Shown: positions 22,574 through 33,245 of the stretch, piece by piece
Numbering within the stretch: position 1 is the stretch's first letter
How the letters are laid out: the number at the start of each line of letters is the position of its first letter
DNA from: Heterobilharzia americana
Lineage: Eukaryota > Platyhelminthes > Trematoda > Strigeidida > Schistosomatidae
Direction: 5' to 3'
Assembly (NCBI GenBank): GCA_944470555.2
Contig: OX104127.1
Location: 155,325,776-155,389,775 of the forward strand
DNA length: 64,000 nt
Position numbers and translations under genes: made by a program
Notes under the pieces: model-generated
Database searches by the model: none
Seen by the model: only the letters and a program-made list of their open reading frames with translations
Told to the model about the DNA's origin: nothing

Positions 22574-25570
22574 GATTTATATTATATGTAAGTAATTACT
22601 GAAGCTGAAATTCAACACTCTGGTGAGGCGTGAATTCACAACTTTCTAGTACATGATTGACCACATGTTGGACAATCTGAGTTGAGTTACACCATTCACT
22701 TCTTTTAATGTAACCATCTAGTTTTGGTTATTCAATTTGATCATATCTATGAGAACTGACTCAACTTGTTCTAGTAAAAACAGTGTTCCATCTTCCATCG
22801 AATGTAATTAACACGCCCTATTACTCTATCAGTGTAGGAAATTAAAGGTGGTAAAAGTGAATTTTGGTTTCCTTTGTTTCTGGCAGTATAAACGATCTGG
22901 ACAAAAATTCTGGCTGCCAAAGAAAGTCAGCACTTTAATTGAAAAGATCAAAATATGCTTTTTTGCAGGTTTGAACTTTGAACAAACAAAATTCGACATT
23001 TTATATTTCAATCAACAAAACGTCAATAAGTAATTTCCAAATTCCTTAATAACAACCTAGTTGGTTGTAATAGTTCTCACCTGTTCATTTAAGTCATGAA
23101 ATGGATGCCTATCGTTTCAAATTACTGCTCCAAAAATCATCCGTTTCCTTGTTTTCTAGTACTTCACTTAGCATTTGACAACTGTGATTCTGAAAATCAA
23201 CCAAGGCATTGCTACACATTCCATGCTTTATTTCAATTGAGTTCAGATTTGTTACATAATCATTCTAATGGTTAGTCCAGTACTTGATTCTATACTTGTC
23301 TATCATATAAAATTTCAGTTTTGTTTTCTATACATATCACTTACAAAATTCGGTTTTATTGCTATTCAGATAAACTCAGTTCCTCATTTGCTGTTTGCTT
23401 TGATTTATTTTCAGTAAAAAGAAATACACATTTCAATTGATTCAAGAAGAGCCAAATGTTTCGGTGTATTCCATTTAATAATCATTTTCAGTTCACCAAC
23501 TCCTTCGCTATACTTGCATAAAACTCAATCATACCATTGCAGAATTATTGGTCACTTTGACAGCTTATCTATTTCCCCAAACGTCCCTAAACTGGCTACT
23601 ACCTAAACACCGAGAACGATTTTCAGATTGACTATCTGCGTATTTCTCGTCTTATTAAAAATATCATAAAGTAAGGAATCCAAGATGATTTACAAATAAT
23701 GGTAAATGTTACTAATTCTCACATAACACGTTTTATAGCAATTGGTGGAAATCAATTCACACACACAATTTTAACCAGGTTATCAGCCAAAGCAAATAGC
23801 ATACGATTTTCAGGAAAATGATCAATACAGTTCTTGTACATGAACCATTGCACTATCATTCTTCCTGTTTTGTATGACTGCATATATAAGTGTGCATAGA
23901 AGTGTATGTTCCTATGCCTACATGTCCTTATAATTCATCAGCTTTTCACTAATTTCAAGTGTGCACATAGGTATATCACTAAGTTTACTTTGTTATCATC
24001 TACAAATTTTGATTAAACTGCATGACAAACAACAGCACACAGTATAGTCTGGATTTAACCTTACTGTTAAACAATTAGCTAAATAAAAATCACTAATATA
24101 ATCTGAATGATAATAGCATGAATACATGCACATAAAAACACATTCATGAACATACATCCTAGTAGTAGATTCTAAGCAAAAGAAATCCCTTTTATAGGGC
24201 AGAACACCTAAAAAGAATTTTAGACATGAAAAATAAGTTTCATTTCACTGGCAGTTTCCAAAAAGGTATATATACATATAAATTATTGTTGGCAATCATA
24301 TAAGCGTGCAAAACTCCCTTCTTTCTTTCATTGCCAAAACTTTAATCAAGTGAGTCTGATAACATGCTTTTCATTAAAGTTTTTCCTAATCTTTTCACAA
24401 TTTTTTGAAGTTCCTATTGCATTAACTTTGTCTATAGCATTGAAATTGTTCAGTGTAAATAAGGTAAAGTTGATAGAAATAACTGAGAAAGATTTCTATG
24501 TTTAACCTCTTACTTTATGTACTTTTTTCTTATCTCGCTGTCATTATTTTTCGAAATTAAACTTGCTCAGTATGTGCTTTAAGAGTAAACAAAGAATTTA
24601 AGTCAGTAAGATAGTTTCACTTGAGTACATGACGAAATATGTTTAGAAATATTTATAACGAAGTTATCTTTCATATACAGCGTATGTATTGTAGAATAAT
24701 AACTGAACAAGGAGTATTCCTTCTGATTACTTTTTTTCAAGTTAAGCAACTACTGATATATACTTCGAACATCATGGAGAGAGATGATCGAAAATGCCAC
24801 CTTTAATTCAGTTACCATAGTCATTACGTTAAATGTTTTCTAGACAACTCAATAATTCCTCAACTCTAATTTGCTTTCGAACACAACAGGGAGTAATGTT
24901 TTTTTAATAGGTCCTCTATTCCTAGTTAAGAGTAATAATTTCTGGCGCTGTTCCCATAATCTAACCTTGAAATGAATGGTTTCCGTCATAATAGTATTAT
25001 TTTGTTGGTTAGCTAAGTTTAAAGGTTGTGCTTGCGGCTATTTATGACAGTGTTCATGCACGCAATTTAACTAACTTGAACAGCTGAGAAGTACCTGAAT
25101 TGATACTTTAGCGACTAAGTCTAATTTGTACCCTTATACGTCGTAAAAACGAAACCAAACGAAAGAATTCCAGAAATTAACTAACTGTTCAGTTCCACTT
25201 GTCCAGTTATTGTTCTCAAAAGCCATTGTAACCAAGGAATCGATTCAGTGCAACTATTTACTTGAGTCGCTTGATTGCAATAAAATTACAAACTAATTCT
25301 TAAATCATTTCCTTCAGTTTCAACAGCTCATGTAATTCGGAAGCAGGTTTCATATTGTCCACTAGGTTGGTTTTATTATTATTTCTTATCCTCTGAGAAG
25401 GATCTCCTCGATCTGCTTACCATTCATAGGAAATGGGTGACAGGAAACCATATGCAAATATTTCATAGTCATATTATTATTTGAAGATTCAGTTGTAAAG
25501 ATAGAACGTTAAATATAGCTTTCACTTTGAGGTTCAACAAATACTGCGTTCAAGAATAGGTAAAGTAATG
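22574..25570. other. AT-rich stretch without recognised genes
   Basis: No RNA gene, retroelement motif or window-shared repeat was recognised. Short frames on both strands at 22829-23033 overlap each other and have no features. Confidence 0.35.
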
Positions 25571-25575
25571 GTCGT

Positions 25576-25790
25576 ATTGTGTTCTCTGAGCTGAATTGTT
25601 TAATTTCGAAGCTTTCATCATCTTTCTAGACGACATCTTCAGCACTAAATTCAGCATGAAGCGACTAAATTTAGTGCTGATGATGTCGTCTAGAAAGATG
25701 ATGAAAGCTTCACGATTGAACAACCCAACAGAGAGAACATAATGCAACCAACTTGAGCTACAAATATTCTCCACTCTTTCAAAATAGGTG
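25576..25790. repeat. Foldback (MITE-like) element, copy 1
   Basis: Arms of about 78 bases (25576-25653 and 25667-25745) are reverse complements with few mismatches, around a short loop (GCATGAAGCGAC). The element starts ATTGTGTTCTCTGAG and its arm ends GAGAACATAATG. A non-palindromic tail to about 25790 (GCTACAAATATTCTCCACT) is shared with 28399-28607 and 19027-19105. It has no coding capacity. The class is unassigned because no transposase or clear target-site duplication was found. Confidence 0.8.
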
Positions 25791-26215
25791 TAGTAATCAC
25801 ATCTAAGATTAATATACCTTTTAAGTGAAAAATAGGTCCACTGATTATTACATTGTAACTACCGAGGAAGTGAATTACTTACATCGCTGAGTTGTTTCTT
25901 AAGGAATATTCTGGAGTAGCTAAATATTCTGATCAATTACATTGGGAGATACTGAATAAGACTACTTACTTTTTGCTGTTATCGAGTGGGTTGAATAGGC
26001 CCTTAAGCTAGAGAAGCAGGTAACAGCTCCTTTTTCTCATCATTGATCACATTTGGTAACAGAGTGGAACCAGAAAATAAAGTGGCAATACTTCCTAATG
26101 AATTTTCAGTACAAATAATTCTCATCATGTCTCAGTTGCGTTGTTGAATACCAATCATGGGAATCAAGATGTAAATACCCAGTGATATCAAGTTAGCCAG
26201 TGTGGTGAAATATAG

Positions 26216-26353
26216 GTGACTTTAAAGGCTACCCTAGAAATGGTTAAAATAACCAATTAGACTTCTTTCTTTCGGCTGGAAAGGCAGATTTTCATAAAAT
26301 AAAGAAATCTGATTGGTTATGTCAGTTTTTGCTAGGGTAGCTTTTAAAATCAC
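26216..26353. repeat. Short hairpin element (about 50-bp arms)
   Basis: GTGACTTTAAAGGCTACCCT at the left is mirrored by AGGGTAGCTTTTAAAATCAC at the right. The complementarity continues inward through AACCAATTAGACTTCTTT against AAAGAAATCTGATTGGTT. Total length is about 138 bases with a loop of about 35. It has terminal inverted repeats and no coding, so a MITE-like element is likely. No second copy was found in this window. Confidence 0.6.
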
Positions 26354-27646
26354 TCATGATAAATTGATAAAAGGAAGTACAAGTTAAGCCTATGAAGCCT
26401 GCTAACGAATGTAGGTATAACAAGAAAATAGAATTTTTGCGTAAATGTTTCTCTTATTCCATCTTCGTTTGTGCAAATTATAGTTGAAATTAACACTGGA
26501 TTAGTGAATCTTCATAACAAAAACAAAAGTATGACGTGAAGTTCGAAATGTGAACATACATAACATTTGTTCAAAAACATTCCATTTATTCAAACTTTCT
26601 ACACAGGAGAAGTAAGTAGAAGTCTGTTCAATACAATCAGTTAAAAAAAAGCATACACATTCTAATAGTTAGTTACTGTTTATATTCTGGGATGAAGAGA
26701 GGGTAGGTAAACTGAAACAAACTGAATTTGATTTAGACCGCTCCGTAGTTTTAACCCTACTTAGGTAGGCTAAATCAGCATTAGTGTTTGGACAACACTA
26801 ATAACCGAATTTGCCTTAAGTAGACATAGTTGATCAAGAATGCCTAGAAGCTAAGTGATTATTCTCCGACATTCTGCTGCAGCACTTTGGTAATAATATC
26901 ATACATAACAGTAATAGAAGTGCTTAGTTAGCAAGATTTTTGTAATTTTCAATCTCACTTCTGCCTGAATGATCATTAAATGCTGCATAAATTGTCAATA
27001 ATAAGTATATTTATCGACATATTAAGCTATTTTGAAAATGCTCTTCCGTTTAGCATATTGTGAATTAAAACGTATGGTAATCAACATTTGTTTGCTGTGG
27101 CTGTTCTGCGAAAATAGTAGTGCTTGATTTTTGATACCTTGAGTCGAGAATGAATAGTGTATGCCGAGTTAAGCACTGACTATGATTATCGCATACCTTC
27201 TTTGAATAATATGCATACCAAGCGTTCAGACCGGTTAGGACTTCAACAGGACTACTTGAAGTACAGGTCACATGATTTGACGCGTATGTTTTTTAAATGA
27301 AACTGTGATAACTGACTAACAATTATATGGTTATGTGAATAACTGTACAATAAACAACAGATTTCAATTATTAAGAGTTGCGCCTACTTTACAAAATTAC
27401 TCGCTCATTTGCAAGTGATTTATAGACGCATTTAATAACTTTGCTGTTAAAACTTGACGTCTTTTTACATTCTATAATCTATGGAGAAACTTTAATGAAT
27501 TCGCACTATGCAGGGAATAAATTGCCAGAATTTGAAATCAAAACATTGTGCCTCAATGGTCATATATTCAAAATGAGGCCTAACGGTTTTGAGTTTGGTA
27601 GCGTTTAAAACCTCATTTGTGCAGTTCTCAGGAGCCATAAGCCACG

Positions 27647-27647
<1 letters not shown>
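26354..27647. other. Unrecognised spacer
   Basis: No gene, RNA or shared repeat was recognised. It ends at the AT microsatellite. Confidence 0.35.

Positions 27648-27704
<57 letters not shown>
27648..27704. repeat. (AT)n microsatellite, about 56 bases
   Basis: An uninterrupted TA/AT tract just upstream of an RTE 3' end on the minus strand. Confidence 0.95.
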
Positions 27705-27705
<1 letters not shown>

Positions 27706-27739
27706 CTCCTGGTTATCAGTTGTTCTCTAGTTTATAATG

Positions 27740-27906
27740 AGTACATTATTATTATTTATCCTTTGGGTTCCTAGTGGAACATAGGGCTTCAGTAGCACGT
27801 CTCCAGGGTACTCTGTTTTCTGCAATCTTTTGAACCTGGCTCCACGACTGTCCAGTAGCCCTCATTTCTTCCTCACATGATCTCCTCCATGTCACCCTCG
27901 GACATT
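27740..27906 (-). mobile_element. RTE-type retrotransposon 3' end with an intact C-terminal frame
   Basis: Minus-strand bases 27898-27752 give 48 codons and a stop without interruption: RVTWRRSCEEEMRATG, later ENRVPWRRATEALC, ending TRNPKDK. The pattern of spaced tryptophans and a WRR motif just before the stop is usual for the end of RTE-type polyproteins. A tail of ATAAT units follows. It is truncated at 27906. It is the best-preserved of the four copies of this tail in the window. Confidence 0.7.
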
Positions 27907-27964
27907 CATGTCGAGCAATTACAGAACTCTTAAGGAAGAAAAGTAGCAGTAAAACGATAAGAAA

Positions 27965-28299
27965 TTACCAATATGTTCCTAGTAGAAAGTATAAAAACCC
28001 ATTCGCATGGACTAATCTATTCAAACGTTTCCTAATATCTAGCTGTTTCATCAGATTATCTTTCCGCCACTGCATTATCTGTAGTGGATGGTTGAATCGT
28101 GAATCATTTACTGTGATTCTATAAGTATCATCACATATTTGGGACAAGAACGAACTTTAAGAATTTCACAAGTGGCTATAATAACTTGTGTACTATTCTC
28201 ACCACTATATACTTTTAAAAGTTTGGGTTGATAATGTGGTCTAGAATTGCAATGAAGGCCTCTTGAATAAGCAGTACATCCCAATGAAAGCAATACCAC
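27965..28299 (-). other. Overlapping minus-strand open frames of unclear status
   Basis: Two overlapping frames (28299-28108 and 28147-27965) read on the minus strand. The second contains NDSRFNHPLQIMQWRKDN, which has a protein-like composition. No family was recognised. They might be two halves of one frameshifted coding relic, or chance. Confidence 0.15.
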
Positions 28300-28398
28300 A
28301 AAATCGTCTTTCTGTCTTTGTAGTCTTTCTTTCTTTGTATCACTCGTTGAACGAAGAGAGCTGTAGCATTCTCATAAAGACTCTATCTTTTTGGCTGC

Positions 28399-28607
28399 AT
28401 TGTGTTCTCTTAGCTGGATTGTTTAGCTATGAAGCTTCCATCGTTTTTCTAGACGACATCTTCAGCACTAAATTCAGCATGAAGCGACTAAAGTTAGTGC
28501 TGATGATGTCGCCTAGAAAGAAGATGAAAGCTTCACGGCTAAACAATCCCGCTCAGAGAACATAATGCAACCAAGACCATCCACCTGAGCCACAAATATT
28601 CTACACT
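28399..28607. repeat. Foldback (MITE-like) element, copy 2
   Basis: Same structure as 25576-25790. Arms run from 28399 to about 28567 around the loop GCATGAAGCGAC, followed by the shared tail ACCATCCACCTGAGCCACAA. Internal blocks (GACGACATCTTCAGCACTAA and TAGTGCTGATGATGTCG) are nearly identical to copy 1, which suggests recent spread. Confidence 0.8.
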
Positions 28608-29510
28608 AATCTATCTTCGTGTTTACAAATATATTCAAATTTAGTGGACGTTTTAGTAAACAATACGTAAGACGTCATTTTTATGTAATTTTGAACAATA
28701 CACGATTATTTCCACTGATACCTGTTCGCATAAAAGCAGATTTAACCAATCAGAATTGTTCAATACGCTTTGTACTTCTTTAGTCGACGGTAGATAAGTT
28801 TCTAAGATGAAGTTTACAAATAAACTGAGTGCGTATCTTATAACACTTAGTTGATTGATCAATTCTTTCCCTAAAAAACTGCATATTTCTTGACATTTTA
28901 AATTCCGGTTACGATTCACTATAATTTGTATACATCCACAATAATGTTTTGTTTTTATATCTTTCGAACTGGAGAATGGTAATTAAATTGTCGTTATCTG
29001 TTTTGTTGGACAGAATTTGTGCTATTTTCTTGACACAGCTATTGAATTATATTAATTATCTGCAGTTAAGATGCACTTTCACAATTAGCTTTACATGAAA
29101 AACAATTGGAAAAAACAAGCTTTCTTCTTGCATTTTAGATTGCTTTAAGCGACAATGATTCCATTATTGTGATTATTTATCAGGTATTAGAGGAAGTTTT
29201 GTTATTACAATAATTTCAGCAGAAAGTAACACGTCACTGCAAATTTTATGAAATGGCATAATAAGTAAGGGATATGTAAATGTGTTCTCACAATACTGTT
29301 TGTGTATCGGTATACCTTTGACTTGCTTTTTCTCCCTAATACTTATGCCGGCGGTTAGAAAGTGAATGTACCTTAAAAAAACTGGTATCTATTCAATAGT
29401 TCAATAAATAAAGTACATAAGGTTATAGTTTCTGACGGTAATACTTTTTTCATATGAACTCCAACAGTGTCAAGTATTAGTGTTATTGCTTGTATCATAG
29501 CATCGCTGAT
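28608..29510. other. Unrecognised spacer
   Basis: A minus frame of 88 codons (28919-28653) has leucine-rich, protein-like composition but no recognised family or clear splice sites. Nothing else is visible. Confidence 0.3.
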
Positions 29511-29519
29511 TGGACCGAA

Positions 29520-30025
29520 TCGGTCGGTCTCTATTGGCATATTGGCTCCTGTGCGATGCCTCGATATTACCTGTGTTATAATTATGGTAATGATGGATAG
29601 TGACTAGCAGTCGAATCTAAAATGCACACTCAGTCCTATCTGGGACTCGTCAGCTGGATGCACCTGCCTCCCAGTGAATGATGTTGTTCTCACCAGGATT
29701 CGGACTCGGGAGCGTTCGCTTCAAATGCCAGAGCGTTACCTACTACACCAAGAGCTATGACAGCCACTTCTTGTGCGAGGGATATAGCTTTAGTATAGTC
29801 CATTCAACGGCGGCATAATACAATCAATAACACGAAAACTATACCCGTCGCATAAGAAGTGGCCATCGTGGCTCGATGGTGTAGTGGGTAACGCTCTGGC
29901 GTTTGAAGCGATCGCTCCTGAGTCCGAATCTGAGTGGGAACAACGTCACTCACTGGAAGGTAGGCATATTCAGCTGACGAGTCCCAAATAAGGCGAAATG
30001 CACATCTTGGACTCCGCTGCTAGCC
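29520..30025. mobile_element. Head-to-head pair of family A SINEs
   Basis: The left copy (about 29535-29770) is on the minus strand: A box at about 29728-29750, B box at about 29696-29710, hammerhead core complement at 29647-29653, then the long 3' tail to about 29520. The right copy (about 29860-30020) is on the plus strand: A box near 29880-29900, B box at about 29918-29932. The inverted match continues through both tRNA-like heads into the spacer (CACTTCTTGTGCGA against TCGCATAAGAAGTG), leaving about 35 unpaired bases. The left hammerhead keeps CUGACGA and stem II, but GAAA has become TGAG. Confidence 0.75.
29966..30014 (+). ncRNA. Hammerhead ribozyme with intact core, family A SINE
   Basis: Core CTGACGA at 29974-29980 fits CUGANGA and GAAA is at 29995-29998. 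Stem III is a minimal three pairs (ATG/CAT) with a two-base loop. The cleavage triplet is ATC, ending at 30006, which fits the NUH rule. Stem I pairs TTCAG (29969-29973) with TTGGA (30007-30011), including wobbles. Stem II has lost one base, leaving a bulge. The minimal stem III is typical of schistosome SINE hammerheads. It may retain weak activity. Confidence 0.65.
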
Positions 30026-31800
30026 ATTATCCATGTTTACTAATGAAGAATTTATTACTGATAAGCGAACTTAAAGCAAAATCAAGTCTCGCTATCCATA
30101 TTTACTAGTGTCAAGTATTTCCTATCTAGGATAACTAAGATTCTGTTATGTGTCGGTTTTTATAACCTTAGGTATAACAATACTGATTAGCTAACATGAA
30201 TGTGAGGCAGATAACAGTCCTTTTTAATCGAACGAAGGGTGTGATAATAAAACTAACGGTCTTAGCTAAATTGTGACAGAGTTTAATATAGCGCACAAAT
30301 ATACGTTCTTTAGACATGAAATGAATTGTAGTTTAGCGCCAGTAATTCGGTCTCACGTCTTTAATACCACTGGTGGAAGACCGTAGACGCTGACTTTATG
30401 CTTGTCAAGAATGTCAGTGAAAAGAAATTCATCTCATTGTATTCCGCTTAAAAATAAGGATAATTATAAAGAAACCAATGAGGTAATTAAAACAGAAAAA
30501 ATGCACCTAAACAGAATCAACAAATGGTTGAAGGAGTTAAATATCTTTCACACTCATTTTCACTACTAATATTTACGTGTATGGGATAGTTTCAGTCAAA
30601 AATTGAATTGAACAAAAGCTTTCATGAAATATCTTTTAAAAAGTTTTATTTCTTGGTCCTTTAATAAATTTAAACGCTTCTGATACAAACAAATAGTTAT
30701 CTTGAACTGTTTTGTATAAGTTCTGCTTCAATAATAAACAGCTTTATGGCACGTAACGATAACTTCCATGCAAAATTTAAGAAAGAAATCACTATCTCCA
30801 TCTTAGCCTAATCTCATTATCCTATTATGTTATCTAAAAGACATTTGAAGGGAGGAAGACTATTCTCTTCGATAACTTCTTCAAGTCTCACAGTTATACG
30901 TTGACACTGCGTAATTTTGTTTAAACAGTTATGAGATTTTCTACTACAGTTTGTGAACAATACCATACAGTTAGCGAGTTCTCTTTAGAAAAGTCTTATG
31001 CGAACGGTAACGTCAGAATAAAGTATTACTGAAATTTGATTCATTATAGATGACTATATAAATGGCTACACCTCGTTGTGCTGAAATTCCCATTAGGATA
31101 TTAAGAATATAACTAATTGGGATAAGAGATATTTCTTTTTATTAGCTCTGTATCAGTGCTTCTTAGATCATTACTAGATTTTCCTAAAAAATACACAATG
31201 TAATCAGTTGTTCGGTAAGAATCCATCCATTACAAGGTGTCAAGTCAGTTAAAACAATTCATGAATACCGAATCAGCGACTTAAGGATAAAACAAATACA
31301 CAGTCAAAATCAGAATACTAAAAACAAGCCTCATTTATTGAAAGATATCACTACTGAAACCACTCAGGGTGGTCTGTGAAATTTCACCAGCCAGATCAGA
31401 GTGTTCTAAGTATCGGACTTCCGTTTCGCATGTTTGGGGCCAATAGCATCTGTGTCGTACCCGCACACATTCATCTCATAGAGCCACATTAATTCATATA
31501 ACCTGAATGTAGCTAGCTAACTTGCCTGTGGCAGAATACCTAAAAGAGGATGATCAATTTGCAGATGACTTATAAGGCTAGTTGACACCAAAGTCGGACA
31601 GTTGAAAAACTACTTAGCTGTGAAAAATGTTAACGTGGGTCGCGCCATTTCTGAACAGTTTGCAAAGTGATCATCCTCTTACAGACAGCACTTCTTGGAT
31701 TTTCATTTTTCAACTTTATTCCCTTGTTTCTTTTTGTTGCAAAATTTAAATTTCCATGTTTTAAAAATCATTGAAGTTTCCTTATTCAATCAAAGTTTTC
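30026..31800. other. AT-rich stretch without recognised genes
   Basis: No gene, RNA gene or shared repeat was recognised. The part around 31360-31500 is less AT-rich and might be an old element, but shows no motif. Confidence 0.35.
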
Positions 31801-31804
31801 TGAC

Positions 31805-32205
31805 ACTGCTTCGTGGAATTACTAGTGGCCAGACTAAAACATGGCATCAATGTATGAAGTCGTTGACTGTTGGTTTGAGCCATGTAGGGGGATGCAGACC
31901 AGCCAGTTGGGGTCTGCGGAAGAAAAGGAACCAGTAGTTGGAGACTCCAGGTGATTTGGTTTAGAACCGATGTCAGTGGCACAGATGTATACACACACTA
32001 TCCTCATCTTAACAACGCTATACCGAGTCTCACCACTTTCTCATTCTTCCTTTCTCTTTTCGTAGTTTATATTTCTTTCGACTGGATTTTCTTTTCTTCA
32101 TCTTTCACTTCACTGCTTTTTACTTGATGTACTGATATGAGGCGTGGCAACTAGGACCGTTATGCAGTAATGCCTGGTCCTAGGTTGATGGATGATGATG
32201 AATTA
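31805..32205 (+). mobile_element. LINE 3' end, second copy
   Basis: Matches 9285-9665 in the same plus orientation. The polyprotein tail reads TKTWHQCMKSLTVGLSHVGG and continues in another frame to an NRCQWHRC-like end. The 3' UTR contains GGCAACTAGGACCGTTATG and TGCCTGGTCCTAGGTTGATG and ends in GAT repeats near 32200. A W-R-x-x-W pattern just before the stop is common at the end of non-LTR polyproteins. The clade is not certain; the different tail argues that it is a separate family from the 27740-27906 element. Confidence 0.7.
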
Positions 32206-32209
32206 CTGC

Positions 32210-32690
32210 TGGTGGCTAAATCCAGATGGATTTATGACTAGCAGTGTGAGACTTAGGCTTAAATGATATACTTCTAAAGACCAAATTCAAATCCTATACT
32301 GACTAAAATTTTCTTCAAGCGGAATGCATAATATGTTAATCAAATATATTACTGTAAAATCATCAGTTGGTTTTAATCAAGCTCTAGGCGATAATTTTAT
32401 TCCAGATGAAAGAGTAAACCAAATGTGAGGACAAACAAGTAGTATTAAATAGTCTGTGTTACACCTTTTTATTAATACCCGGTCTTAGATAACAAAAAAG
32501 TTAGTGTTGGTTTGAGATGAGACGTAATTCATATGTATGGCAGTAAAATCTTCTGTAAAACATATATATATATGAAGCTAATGTTCTTTGGAGCTTAGTA
32601 CATTTAACGCTAAACTACTGATCATACAAACTTTGTCATTAAACTATTCAAACCAGAGGTAAACCTGTAAGGCTAGACTACGTTTATACT
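32210..32690. other. Unrecognised spacer
   Basis: A short AT run is present near 32563-32573. No gene or repeat was recognised. Confidence 0.35.
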
Positions 32691-32698
32691 TTACTCAC

Positions 32699-32911
32699 TT
32701 GATGGTAGATGATGCAAATTCCATATCCTCATAGATATTGCAAATCTGTTGATCGAATGTCGAGTCAAGTCATACAGTGAAATGCTACTTGCTGGAGATT
32801 TAATACGCTCGCAAATATGCAGCCAACTTAATTTTCTCAAGGTTGGAGATTTACTTTGTTGACAGGTACAACAAGTAAGAGGTCCATAATTTCTTGTCGA
32901 GCGACTGGTAT
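32699..32911 (-). CDS. Candidate internal exon, product unknown
   Basis: On the minus strand an open frame of about 70 codons ends exactly at a strong donor, CAA|GTGAGTAAA (GT at 32698-32697). A possible acceptor AG lies at 32913-32912, after a weak pyrimidine stretch. The encoded segment contains NYGPLTCCTCQQSKSPTLRK and a DLTRHSINRFAISMRIW part, with protein-like composition and balanced residues. No family was recognised. The weak acceptor is the main doubt. Confidence 0.25.
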
Positions 32912-33245
32912 CTTGCATCATACACAACAGGATAGTATTCTTTCGATTAACTTAGTGGCCTTGTGATAGATTTGGATGCTGGACTTTAGTTTGGACTCAG
33001 GACTCGACATCTTTGTTGTCTGCCACTTATGATCAATCCATATATTCAATGGTATCAATTTAGTAACTACTACAGTTGTTAAATCTTGAACGAATAACTT
33101 CTACTTCATTCTAAAGGGTGGCTTAGTTACTCAAAAACAGAACAAAGCAGTAACATTATTGAAGGTTAACTGCAAAATGTAACGTAATGTTTTCTGTTAT
33201 CTTGACTTTTCTAACTTTTTCTGGAAAGAAACTTCGTTTGAACAA

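Noticed and set aside
25640..25710. CTGATGATG and GATGAAAGC in the foldback arm as a hammerhead ribozyme
   Set aside because: The bases between CTGATGA and GAAA do not form a stem II, and there is no suitable stem III. The match to the core is chance.
31782..31994. 70-codon minus-strand frame
   Set aside because: It is antisense to the coding tail of the LINE 3' end at 31805-32205.
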